Source: Dioscorea cayenensis subsp. rotundata (Eukaryota > Streptophyta > Magnoliopsida > Dioscoreales > Dioscoreaceae). From it: a stretch of DNA of 64,000 bases. The translations under genes were made by a program, and so were the position numbers. The stretch is taken from contig NC_052476.1 in the NCBI RefSeq assembly GCF_009730915.1, positions 21,433,257 to 21,497,256 on the forward strand, written 5' to 3'. The notes under the pieces were generated by a model. It searched no databases and had not been told where the DNA came from. It saw only the letters and a list, made by a program, of their open reading frames with translations. This document shows, piece by piece, positions 24,133-34,559 of this stretch; positions within the stretch are counted from its first letter, which is position 1; each line of letters begins with the position of its first letter.

Positions 24133-25401
24133 CTAGCAGTTTGATCTCGGAGGAGATCCAGGGCGATTAGAGGAAATAGAGGTTCTTTCTTTTTCAACGG
24201 AGCGAATTTTTTCTAGGCATTTGGATTTATGATTAGGAGATCCAAGGAATTTAATGCCACAAGAATTGCTATAATTAATAAGTTGAGCATCAGTCCAAGA
24301 AGAGAAAACTGAGTTAATGAGGTTAGGCGTACCTTCTCGTGGATCATCAGGTATTTTCTTCTTTGAAGATCTAGGCGGATGTGGGACAAAATCTGCTTCT
24401 TCATTCCAACACCCAGAAGGTTTCTTGGGCCTGTTGCTCCTTCTAATTTGCTTCGGTACAATTGGCTGTAAGTCTGGAATATTTCCCATTGTACCAGTTT
24501 CTTCTGAAGCAATATCAGCTGCGGTGGAGAAGGATAGAGCATCAAGCATCAGCTCATCTTCTGTGTCAGGTGGTTGTACAATTTGATCTGTGTGACTGAG
24601 ATATTCATCTTCTAGAAGGATGTCATCATCAGCAATTTCATTCTCAAGAATGTCCTCATCATCGCCCCAATCAAGAAGTTCTTCATCAGAGAGATCCTCT
24701 AAAGAGACGTCTTGGGGTGAGGGGTCTTGAGTGTAGAATTTGTCCGAGTTGATACTTGGAATCAAGGTCCAGCCACCATGAATAAAAATCCATTTATACC
24801 CATCTGAAATTGGGATAGACGGGGGAAGAAGTTTCAAGTGATTGGGTAGATTCCCCTGTGTGGATGTGTCTGGTAGGATAGGGATCAGAGAATCATTTTT
24901 TGAAGAGGTGGAAGTGTTTCCAGGTTCAGAATTAGTTGATTTAATGGAATCCAAAATGGTTGGAGTAGGGAGCCTATCACGAGGCAACAGATTTTTAAGA
25001 GGAGGATGTGTTAAATCTGAAGATTGCTTATCTTGAGGCAAAAAATCATCAGTGGATTGCTTATCTAGAAGCATTAAATCATCAGTGAATGAGTGATCAA
25101 TGATATGCGAATGTCGAGGCAAGCTCTCCGTTGTGGGAGAAGAAAGCTTATCACAAGGCACCTGATCCAAAATAATGGGAGAGATCTGATCAGAAATCGG
25201 ATCCCGAGAATGTGAGTGAGTGGGATTCTCTTCTTGAGACTTGATCGTGGGATCATGTGAGGTAGCGCGGGAATCTAGGGAGATGTTCTCACCATGCAAG
25301 AGGGACGTATGCATGGTTCCAAATTGGATTTTGAAATCCCTATCTCGAGGCAAATTCACCGCCAAAGAACGACCAGTCATCCCTTTGCCACTGCATGGCA
25401 A
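24133..25401 (-). CDS. LINE ORF1-like open frame (C-terminal part)
   Basis: An open frame of 422 codons lies directly upstream of ORF2 in the LINE. LINE ORF1 proteins bind the element RNA and act as chaperones. This one is polar, Ser/Pro/Asp-rich and acidic in the middle (DEELLDWGDDEDILENEIAD). It has a basic segment, RRSNRPKKPSGCW, and ends NRPGSPPRSNC. No zinc knuckle or clear RNA-binding fold is visible. Upstream frames to about 26085 probably belonged to the same ORF1 but are shifted. ORF1 identity comes from position, not from a domain. Confidence 0.6.
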   Translation of the reverse strand: MPCSGKGMTGRSLAVNLPRDRDFKIQFGTMHTSLLHGENISLDSRATSHDPTIKSQEENPTHSHSRDPISDQISPIILDQVPCDKLSSPTTESLPRHSHIIDHSFTDDLMLLDKQSTDDFLPQDKQSSDLTHPPLKNLLPRDRLPTPTILDSIKSTNSEPGNTSTSSKNDSLIPILPDTSTQGNLPNHLKLLPPSIPISDGYKWIFIHGGWTLIPSINSDKFYTQDPSPQDVSLEDLSDEELLDWGDDEDILENEIADDDILLEDEYLSHTDQIVQPPDTEDELMLDALSFSTAADIASEETGTMGNIPDLQPIVPKQIRRSNRPKKPSGCWNEEADFVPHPPRSSKKKIPDDPREGTPNLINSVFSSWTDAQLINYSNSCGIKFLGSPNHKSKCLEKIRSVEKERTSISSNRPGSPPRSNC

Positions 25402-26366
25402 TAGTACATCTCCATCATCGGGTTTCTTGCGAGAAACCGATGAAGAACCAATGTATCCGGTCAGCTTCAGATCACCGGAGGGTTTTGGGTTAGCTCCTAG
25501 AGAATTACAACAATCAATCCTCGTCGGATGGCCAAGACCAGAGTTATGCTCAATGGTCTCGCCGGGATTATCATCGACGGGAGATTGTAAAAGAGTCCAT
25601 TTACCTTTGTCAGCTTTGGATGAACGAAGAGAGCTGCGGGGTAGTGGAGCCGAAGGTGGAGAGTTGGAATTATCCGGCGCTGTTTGAGAGGATTTATGGG
25701 TTCACCGGGCCCTGAACAATCTTCGATTGAAGCACATGAATCCCATCGTCTTCTAGTTTCACTCTGAAGCTTCGAACGCCAACATCCACAATGAGAGAAG
25801 AAGGATTGGCCTCCAAGGACGGAGGCGAATGTGCCATAGCAGCAGCATAAGATACGCCTTCCCTCATTGGGGAAGCTTTGAAATCCAGACAGGTGGAAGA
25901 ACATTGTGGGTTAGTGGTAAGATCTGGCCTAGAAGATCCAGAGTTTGCAACGAAAGAGCGAGCACCCCTTCTAGATCCACCACGGTAATCCCCGGGCCAC
26001 GAGCTCCTCTGCGAAAGTACCGAGAGCTACCATGACCATCGTAAGCACCACCAGAGCCATCGCAAAAGCTTCCAAGGAATCTCATATCCGCGCAGGAAAT
26101 CGATGATCCTCACCACCGTTCCAAGAAGCATTTTTTTACAGGGATTGATCCTCACCGCCGATGATCCACTTCTGCTTCTCTCGCACTCTTTTCTCTTTCT
26201 CTCTCCTTCGCGGAGATGTATCAATGGAGGAAGAGTTCCATCTCCGTCGAGATCACCGAAACCATCCAGTCGCTGCTCTAGCAACCGAATCATGGGATTT
26301 AGGAATGGGAGAGATTGTAATGGTTATTCTCTATGTCAATGTGTTATTTATCTATCCTCATCCTTG

Positions 26367-26500
26367 TTTTTTTTTGGAAAAGGAGCTACAAAGTAGCTAT
26401 TTATTAGAGAAAACAAAGATTACAAGAGTAAAGGAAAGAACACAACATACAAGGAAGAAAAAAACAAGATAAAAAAGATCCAACTGTTAAAAAGAAAAAC
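26367..26500 (-). mobile_element. LINE 3'-end fragment, second tail type
   Basis: A T run (26367-26375) is followed by AGCTAC-AAA-GTAGCT at 26384-26398, a 6-bp perfect stem. TATTTATTAGAGAAAACAAA then resembles the tail of the LINE at 45214. It has no ORF. The right boundary is unclear, and I saw no target duplication. It is probably a 5'-truncated insertion next to the large LINE. Confidence 0.5.
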
Positions 26501-27429
26501 ATGGGTCATCCACTTTTTGTTGTGACTACATAACATTAAGAACCATGGCTCATCCACTTTTTTAAAAAGAAAAAAAAGTATAGTTATATGGTATAGATTT
26601 GTTATGTTTAAATATTTTATGCTCACAATACATTATGATAATCATGACTATCAAGAGTGTAGGCATTAATGCATTATCAGGGCCTCTACCAAGGGAGCTT
26701 GGAAACTTGGAGAATTTGATTGTACTTTAAGAACTTATTACTTCTTTTACTTTCAAAGCAAAGTATATATCTACAAATAAACAAGTTGTACTTATTCTTC
26801 ATTATTATTTTTATGAAAAAAGTGGATAAACCAGTTTGTTGATTGTCTTTATTTTGATTTGGTTATGGATGCAAGTTACTAAAACAGGCAGAGACTCATT
26901 CTTAATATTAGTCTCTTGGTGGCAGAAATGTCCCTTCCAAACAGAGATAAGAAATGTATTAAAGGTTGGATCTTATTCTGCTTTTGTAGGGGGATAGGTA
27001 CAAATAAATTTAATGGTTCACTTCCTTCAGAGCTTGGAAACCTGACCAACCTACAACAAGTGTAAGGCATGTTTTCTTTTTTACTTGTAAAATATTCTCT
27101 GTTAATCATTAGTCAAGTCAAATTAGCGTTTGTATAACTGATACTTGATGCGCATATACATATTCAAGTACGTGGATAGTTGCAGAGCAAGTGGTGAGAT
27201 CCCCTCAAATCTAGCCAACCGCAAGAAACTAACTATCTTGTAAGTTTTTATTACTTTGTATGGATATGTATAAATTGATGAATTACTATTGTCGAACTTT
27301 TTAAATTTGTTTTCAGGTGGGCATCTGACAATAACTTCACTCGCAGAATTCCAGATTTCATTGGGAGTTGGACAAATCTAATAACTTTGTAAGGTTATTC
27401 TTTTATCATGTCCTAAATTTAAATGTCAG

Positions 27430-27433
<4 letters not shown>

Positions 27434-27481
<48 letters not shown>
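27434..27481. repeat. (TA)n microsatellite
   Basis: A TA run of about 48 bp in the LRR-kinase intron, 110 bp from the gypsy insertion site. Confidence 0.95.
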
Positions 27482-27484
<3 letters not shown>

Positions 27485-27594
27485 GGATGCCATTTTATTT
27501 AGTCTATTATTTGAGTTCTTTATTTGGTAATTGTTTGTGTGAATCACATGGAGAGATGTGGCGAAACTAGAAGCCCTCCACAATCCATGTAAAC

Positions 27595-28055
27595 TGTAGC
27601 GATCTCAAGATAAGAAATTTAGGATTAGAGGAGATACGGGGCGAAGATAAAGAGTTAAGGAAGTCAAGAGATAAGGAAAGATAAGGAGAGATAAGAAGAT
27701 AAGAAGTATAGAATGATAATGAAGTTGTTCGTGCCTTCATCTCTTGACTGGTTCCATTTAAATATATCATAACCAACTTGGCGGCTGTTGCCTTACATAA
27801 CATGCTATCCTTAACCATAGGTTAAGGTTACATTAAGTCACTACTATCTCATGCACCAACTTCTATCTCATGCACCAACTCCCACGTTCTTTCACGTGAT
27901 AAACTGCATTAATTCCCAGGCATTTTCACATCACGTATTCTCGAAAGAGGGTGACGTTTGTCATGACGCGATTGTTTCGTCTGGGTCTTTCAATATTCTT
28001 TGTCTTCTCCTTGTCTGCCATCATCGGGTCCTCATCATCTCTGTTGACCGCGACA
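27595..28055 (-). repeat. 3' LTR of the chromovirus (461 bp)
   Basis: It starts TGTAGCGATC and ends GCGACA in plus orientation. It differs from the 442-bp partner by about 14 substitutions by eye, roughly 3%. It also has a 19-bp tandem duplication (the CTATCTCATGCACCAACTT unit at about 27845-27882) that the partner lacks. Confidence 0.93.
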
Positions 28056-28059
28056 TGTG

Positions 28060-31000
28060 CCCTCCCTTCGACAACCACCTTGTCCTCAAGGTGAAGATGA
28101 GGAAAATTCCGGTGAAGGTCCGCTTCGGTTTCCCATGTAGCATCGATGGCACCCTAATTTTCCCATCGGATTAAAAATTGTCGGAGATGTTGGCCTTGGC
28201 GAAGAATGAATATGGAATTAATGACCTCAGCGGGCTGAGAGATGGGTCTGTTATCTTGAAAAACGGATGGAAGAGGAAGTTGTTGGACCGATGGGTCGCC
28301 GAGACATATTTTGAGTTTGGAGACGTGGAAGACGTCGTGTAATTGGGCTGTATCGGGTAAGGCCAAGCGATAAGCGACCAGACCAATTTTTTGTAGAATT
28401 TTAAAAGGTCCAAAGAACCTTTTGGAGAGCTTGTGGGTTGAGTGTCCGGTGAGCGACTTTTGCCGATACGGTTGGAGTTTGAGGAAGATCCAGTCACCTT
28501 CGTGAAAGGATATATCGATACGCTTAGCGTCGGCCTGGTTTTTCATCCGAGTTTGTGCTCGGAGGAGGTTGTCTTTGAGAGTGTTGATAGTATGTGTCCG
28601 ATCTGGGAGAAGAGTATCTATAGCCTCAACTGGGGAACTGCCGGCCATATAATCAAGGAGAGTGGGAGGTGCTTGACCAAATACTGCTTTGAAAGGAGTC
28701 ATTTGTAAGGATGAGTGCCATGCTGTGTTGTAATGATATTCGGCCCAGTGAAGAAGTCGTTGCCAATAGCGAGGGTGATCATCAGTGAAGCATTTGTAAA
28801 TAATCTTCCAAATATCAGTTGAGAATTTCGGTTTTGCCATCGGTCTGTGGGTGGTAAGCGCTGCTCATGGACAATTGGGTGCCTTGCAATTGAAACAATT
28901 CTTGCCAAAATTGGCTGAGAAACAATGGATCTCGATCAGATACCAGGGAGGTTGGTATGCCATGAAGGCGGACAATATCCCGAATGAAGACTTCGGCAAC
29001 AAGGGTAGCAGTGAAGTGGGTCGGCAAGGCAGAGAAATGAGCTTGTTTAGTCAGGAGATCAACGACCACAAGGATGACTGTCTTGCCTGAGGAAGAGGGA
29101 AGATGTGTGATAAAATCCATGGAAGCAGCTTCCCAGATTTTTCCTGGGATTTGGAGTGGCTGGAGAAGTCCTTGCGGGCCATGGTTGAAGGGTTTGACCT
29201 TTTGATAAATGTGTCTGTTATTGATGAAATCTCGGACGTCCTTCTTGAGGTTAGGCCAGGTGAAGGTGATGGCAATGCGGTGGTATGTTCGTCTTATGCC
29301 AGTGTTCCCCCGACCAATGTGTTATGGTATTAGGAGATAAGGAGTTGTTGAAGAACGGTGTTGTTTGGTACAAGGACCCGACCTTAGAAGATGATAATGT
29401 TATTTCTGATAGAGTAATCCGGGTTGTCTTCGGGTTGTTGTTGAATGGATGATAACAGGTTGTGCATGGAAGTATCTGCTTGGTATGCATGATGTAATGC
29501 CCCCCATAATGCTGGGAGGGGTCTTGTGACATTCATAGAAAAAAACTGGGGATTGAAGTCATTCGGAATGTGAGAGAGAGAGCATCGGTGGTTTGGTTAG
29601 TGTTGCTGGGTTTGTAAAGAATGTGAAATTCATAACCAAAAAGCTTGATGAGCCACTTGTGTTGCTCGAGAGTTTGTATTGTTTGATACATCATGGAACG
29701 CAAGCTTTGATGGTCGGTGTAAATCACAAAAGGTCGGCCAAGTAGGTATTGTCGCCACCGACAGACGGCTTCAGTAATGGCATACATCTCGCGTGCATAG
29801 GCCGATGAAGCTCATAGTCATGGTGTCAATGATTTACTAAAATTGGCAACTGGGTGTTGGCCTTGTAGCAGCACAACCCCTACTCTCGTGGGTCGAGGTG
29901 TCTGGTTTGTAGTTCAAATTGCTGGTCAAACCTGGGAAGTTGCAGCACAGGAGTTGTTGTCAATGCAGTCTTCAGTGCATCAAAAGCCATGGTAGCCTCC
30001 ATGGTCCAAACAAAGGCAGTTTTTCGAAGTAAGTCGGTCAACGGGCTCGCAAGGCTTGCATAATTGGGAACAAACCTACGATAGTATCCCGTTAAACCGA
30101 GGAAGCCGCGCAAACCACGCACGGTAGTTGGAAGAGGCCATTGCTGAACAGCGAGGATCTTATCAGGATCGACTTTGACACCAGCACCAGAGATCCGATG
30201 ACCCAAGTTGGAGATGGTAGGGTATGCGAATGCACACTTGTTGAGTTTTGCAGCTAATCGGTGGCGCCGGAATGTCTCAAAAACGGTTTGTAGGTGACGT
30301 AAGTGGTCTTCCCAATTGGAGCTATACACCAAGATGTCATCGAAGAAGACCAAGATGAATTTCCTCATTACCGGCCGGAAAATAGCATTCATTAGAGCTT
30401 GAAACGTCGAAGGGGCGTTAGAGCAATCCGAAGGGCATAACGAGAAACTCGTAGTGCTCCTCGTGAGTCTGAAATGCTATTTTTTCAATATCAGTGGGGT
30501 GGATGCACACCTGGTGGTAACCGGAACGTAGGTCCAGTTTGGAGAAGATAGTGGCTCCAGCTAGCTCGTCGAGTAACTCCTCAACCGTTGGGATGGAAAA
30601 ACGGTCCCGGATGGTAACAGCATTGAGCGCCCTATAATCGACGCAGAAGCGCCAAGAACCGTCTTTTTTCTTGACTAAGATCACCGGAGAAGAATAGGGA
30701 CTAGTGCTAGGCCTGATGATGCCGTCTTTGAGCATGTCGCCCACCAAACGCTCGATCTCGGTCTTCTGAAAGTAAGGATAGCGATAAGGACGAACGTTGA
30801 CGGGGGTGGTACCTGGTTTTACTGGTATCCGGTGGTCAAAGGCTCGGCACGGTGGAAGACTTGTAGGCATAGCGAAAATATCATCATAAGTCATTAGTAA
30901 TGACTGGAGGTTTTTGGAAAAAGAAGGGGGTGCGGATGCGTTTTCGTGACTGCAGTTAAGTTTGTGATGAGGTGAGTCAAGAGTCACTGAAAGATGGTAG

Positions 31001-32555
31001 TATTGACTTTCGGTTTGACTGTGGATATGTTTCTTCAAGGCAACTGACGATATAGAAGTAGCAATAGGGTTTCGTAATCCTTGAAGACGTAGACGGGATC
31101 CCTGATATTCAAACTCCATCCATAGTTGATGGTAATCAAATAGAGTAGGACCCAAATAAGATAACCAGTGAACTCCCAATACCACATCGGCACCGAAAAC
31201 TGGTAAGAGAAGGAGATCCACTGTGAAGACGGCATTTCCCATTTGGAGAGGCACTTGAGTGCAAGTTCCCCCACATTGCATTTCATCACCATTGCCTACA
31301 GTGATCTTCATATATGGAGAAGGTTGTACAGCGAGACCGAGGTAGTGCGCCCACCTTGTTTGAATAAAGTTGTTGGTTGATCCTCCATCTATCAACACGA
31401 TGACTTCGTGTCCATGGATCTTGCTAGGAATTTTGAGGGTGCACGGTACTGTCATCCCCGTAAGAGCGTGGAAGGAGAGGCAAGGAACCTCTTTAGGATG
31501 GAGATTTTTTGGAGGAGGGTTAGGTTCTTCCTGTATTGGTGGTGGTTCTGGATCAGTGGTCTTATCCAGCTGCTGATCGTCGTTATCCATAAGAAGGCAA
31601 AGGAACTGAGATGGGTTGCATCTATGTCCTTTAGTGAATGGAGAGTCACAGTTATAACATAAGCCTCGGTCGCGTCTGGCGGCCATCTCAGTTGGTGTGA
31701 GTCGCTTAATAGGGATTGACTGACTTGTAGTATTTGTTCGGAGATGTGTTGGAGGAGCACAAGGCGTGGTGGAAGCTAGTAATGGCGGTCGAGAGGGAAA
31801 ACGTAGTGATCCCGATGAAAACCTTGCCGCGCTGCATTTATCTTCGACCAATTTGGCCATGCCGATGGCATCATGAAGTGACTCAGGTTGGAGAAGAGAT
31901 AATTCACGTTGTATGTCATCCCGTAAGCCAGATAAGAAGCAGTTAAGAAGACTGCAAGTACTCAAGCCTGTGACCCGGGTCGATAAAGACTCAAACTCGG
32001 TGAGGTATGCGGTAACAGAGGTGTGTTGTTTGAGCTTGAACAAACGAGCTCCTGGTTGATAAACTTGGATGGCCCAAACCGTATCTCGACGAGCTTAATA
32101 AATGTCGCTTATGTAGACAACTGGTTTGTAGAAGAAAGCCAGTGGTACCATTGTAGTGCAGTGCCGGTCATGTAGAAAGCGGCTATATAGATCTTGTGAT
32201 CCTCAGGTGTGGCATGGAAGGTGTAAAATTGCTTAATCTGGAACACCCAAGAGTGGACATTATCTCCAGAAAATAAAGGTATTTCAAGTTTGGGTGGACG
32301 AGGCATCTTTGGGGAAGAAGAAGTAGCAGAAGAGGCCATCGTCGTTATAGTTAATGTCCCGATACTAGGTAGCGGGGGAGGGTAATAATGGTGGCTGGTT
32401 GGCACGTCCAGTTTGGTGAGCTTGAGCATCATGTCGGACATGACCGTTTGTTGAGCTACTAATGACTTCTGGAGTGCTTTGAAGAGTTCGGAGTGTTGTT
32501 GGATGGAGGCGGAGAAGTTATCCATGCGGGGAAAGCATGGAGTCTTATGTCTCAT
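28060..32555 (-). pseudogene. Chromovirus gag-pol polyprotein remnant
   Basis: Gag (32555 to about 31600) ends in the CCHC-type knuckle CYNCDSPFTKGHRC (near 31650). The protease motif is VIVLIDGGSTNNFIQ (near 31390). Reverse transcriptase has LVKKKDGSWRFCVDYRALN (near 30660), LDLRSGYHQV (near 30520) and the active site FFDDILVYS (near 30335). RNase H has VIYTDHQSLRSM (near 29710). Integrase has DFITHLPSSSGK (near 29110), LVSDRDPLF (near 28935) and AYHPQTDGKTEILN (near 28840), then the GPFKILQKIG region (near 28390). A chromodomain tail, FLIRWEN then TAG then GAIDATWE, lies at about 28130-28175. Breaks: an in-frame stop near 32109, shifts near 32050 and 30415, frame gaps at 29880 and 29533, and the chromodomain stop. 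Confidence 0.9.
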
Positions 32556-32632
32556 GGATGTGAGATAGTTGATCTTCCAGTGCCCAAGATCGCGTTGTCA
32601 TTCCTTCCATGAAGACTCAATGAAAGCACCAG

Positions 32633-33074
32633 TGTAGCGATCTCAAGATAAGAAATTTAGGATTAGAGGATATACGGGGCGAAGATAAAGAGTTAAGGAA
32701 AGCAAGAGATAAGGAAAGATAAGGAGAGATAAGAAGATAAGAAGTAGAGAATGATAATGAAGGGGTTCGTGCCTTCATCTCTTGACTGGTTCCATTTAAA
32801 TATATCATAACCAACTTGGCAGCTGTTGCCTTACATAACACGCTATCCTTAACCATAGGTTAAGGTTACATTAAGTCACTACTATCTCATGCACCAACTC
32901 CCACGTTCCTTCACGTGATAAACTGCATTAATTCCCAGGCCTTTTCACATCACGTATTCTCGAAAGCGGGTGGCGTTTGTCATGACGCGATTGGTTCGTC
33001 TGGGTCTTTCAACATTCTTTGTCTTCTCCTTGTCTGCCATCATCGGGTCCTCATCATCTCTGTTGACCGCGACA
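32633..33074 (-). repeat. 5' LTR of the chromovirus (442 bp)
   Basis: It has the same TGTAGCGATC...GCGACA ends as the left LTR. It carries one copy of the 19-bp unit that is doubled in the left LTR. Confidence 0.93.
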
Positions 33075-33379
33075 TAAACTTTGAAATGGCCACCAATCTT
33101 TGATTTTCTTAACATCATCTGATTTCTATAAATAGTACTATATTACCTTAAAGAACTCTGGAGTAGCATAATAAGATATTTCCTCAAGTATTTCATTTGT
33201 GAATCTTATACCATTTCTATATTGCAATTATCTGTTTGATGCTTCACAAATGATGTTTTATCTGTAACGCTTAAACAGGGTAATGCAAGGGAACTCTTTC
33301 CAAGGTCCAATGCCTTCAAGCTTTGCTAATATCAAGAAATTGGTTGATTTGTAAGTCTTCAGCCTTGCCTAGTTTCTTC

Positions 33380-33838
33380 ATGATCATCTTGTTTTGGCTT
33401 ACTGATTCCATCCACTGCATCTTTCTCAAGCATTTTGGTTATTGATCAGTATGACAAGCACTGATACATGTATGATACAGAAGTTTTTTGGGGTATCTTA
33501 AGTTCAGGATCTTATTCACACTTGTTTCTTATTCACATTTGTTTCTTAATCGGATGTTCTCATGACAGTGTTTGGGGTAATTAACATTAGAGGACCCTAG
33601 TGAAAGTCATGAATATGTAATTATCTGAAATATAAAAATAATTAAAATTTGATTTCTAATTCATTATTTTTAACCGGTCGACTGTAATTAAATATTTGAT
33701 AAGAAAAAAAATTCCCCACAAAATATCATTCAGTGTTAATTTTTAAAAACAAACTCTCTTTATTCGTTATTTTTCATTAAAAAACATTAATTATTATTTT
33801 TTATTTTTTTCATCTAAAACATAAAAAAGAATAAAAGG

Positions 33839-33894
<56 letters not shown>

Positions 33895-34000
33895 GGTCTT
33901 AATCTAATCCACCTTTAATTTTCTATCTAAATATCTCTAATAAGTTTTTTTTTTCCAAAAGCCAATATACGTTTGTTCGTGATGCAAATATTTGAAATTA
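33380..34000. other. Spacer with a (TA)n tract
   Basis: No gene is seen after the last LRR exon. AT-rich sequence includes a (TA)n run at about 33845-33890. Confidence 0.6.
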
Positions 34001-34002
34001 TT

Positions 34003-34201
34003 TTTATTTTTATTTTTTTTTTTGAGAAAAGGCGACAAGCGCCAGAACCCAGGGACGAACACGTGAGGGAGCAACGCTCACCACTGAACCGTGCCCTCAC
34101 CTTGTGCGAGACGGGGATTGAACTTGGGGAGCCACGCTCGACACTCGAGGCGAACACCCTACGCAAGGGACCCGATGCCAATAGACCAAATGGTCGTTGG
34201 C
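34003..34201 (-). mobile_element. tRNA-derived SINE with target-site duplication
   Basis: The element is about 199 bp, flanked by the perfect 14-bp duplication TATTTGAAATTATT (33989-34002 and 34202-34215). On the minus strand the head has an A-box-like segment near 34180-34171 and a B-box-like GTTCAATCCCC near 34123-34113, as in RNA polymerase III promoters of tRNA-derived SINEs. The 3' part has a small stem, GGCG-CTTGT-CGCC (34043-34031), then TTTTCTC and an A-tail (the T run ending about 34023). GC content is well above the flanks. The precise family is not assigned. Confidence 0.85.
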
Positions 34202-34559
34202 TATTTGAAATTATTATTGACCGTTTGGATATGTGATTTTAAAAAATAAGTATTTGTTATAAAAAAATCAAAACACTTCCATTTTTTATAAATTATTCAT
34301 TTTATAAAATACATAGTTTAATTTCTCTTTAGAAACATCACAAAAAAATAATTGGTGTATAATTTTCATATTTTAAGAATTTTTTTCAGGAATTATTTGG
34401 ATTGTTTGGAACATGCTGCTTGGAAAAATAATCGAAAAATTAGGACAGAAGGGCAATGGAAAGGACACATTACAGAAACATTCCTGATGTTTATTTATTT
34501 TCTTTTTCAACTTTTATCAAATAAGAAATAAGAATTTTGGTGACTTATGGGGGTGATTT

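Larger units (their letters stand above)
20446..26335 (-). mobile_element. L1-type LINE, near full length, inactive
   Basis: A non-LTR retrotransposon lies on the minus strand. The A-tail is the T run at 20446-20456, beside the tail motif at 20463-20477. Upstream come a zf-RVT-like C-terminal region, reverse transcriptase, an APE-type endonuclease and an ORF1-like region. ORFs are broken by frameshifts, so it is not autonomous. It lies downstream of LPD exon 9 in the same presumed intron. I could not find a matching target duplication on the right side near 26335, so the 5' end is approximate and a deletion at the junction is possible. Confidence 0.85.
27595..33074 (-). mobile_element. Ty3/gypsy chromovirus, complete length, LTR to LTR
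   Basis: The element is 5480 bp, inserted in an intron of the LRR-kinase copy. Its two LTRs have TG...CA ends and it is flanked by the 5-bp duplication TAAAC (27590-27594 and 33075-33079). Order on the minus strand is gag, protease, reverse transcriptase, RNase H, integrase, chromodomain, which is the Ty3/gypsy chromovirus order. The presumed polypurine tract, GAAGGGAGGG, abuts the left LTR. Next to the right LTR the strand reads TGGTGCTTTCATTGAG, the primer-site position; I could not assign its tRNA. Stops and frameshifts break the polyprotein. Confidence 0.93.
26655..33351 (+). pseudogene. LRR receptor-like kinase (LRR-VIII-2-like), ectodomain exons only
   Basis: Short exons each encode about one leucine-rich repeat, with GT donors after the last Leu codon, as in LRR-VIII receptor kinases of the plasma membrane. 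They are INALSGPLPRELGNLENL (about 26660-26728), TNKFNGSLPSELGNLTNL (about 26998-27060), SGEIPSNLANRKKLTIL (about 27190-27240), DNNFTRRIPDFIGSWTNL (about 27320-27388) and QGNSFQGPMPSSFANIKKL (about 33285-33345). Missing are the signal peptide, malectin domain, transmembrane segment and kinase. The first exon runs straight into TAA, where other exons have a donor. A Ty3/gypsy element sits in the intron between the last two exons. Subfamily assignment is from remembered repeat wording and is less sure than LRR kinase. Confidence 0.75.

Noticed and set aside
25241-25687. Plus-strand open frame of 148 codons inside the LINE
   Set aside because: It is antisense to the LINE ORF1-like region and shows no domain.
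26510-26572. CATGG(G/C)TCATCCACTTTTT repeated about 43 bp apart as a possible target duplication
   Set aside because: The intervening 28 bp are too short and featureless to be an insertion, and the repeat is flanked by homopolymer runs; it is left as a minor local duplication.
34060-34201. Possible tRNA gene on the minus strand (A- and B-box-like motifs)
   Set aside because: No cloverleaf can be drawn, the element has an A-tail and a 14-bp target duplication, and it is better explained as a SINE.
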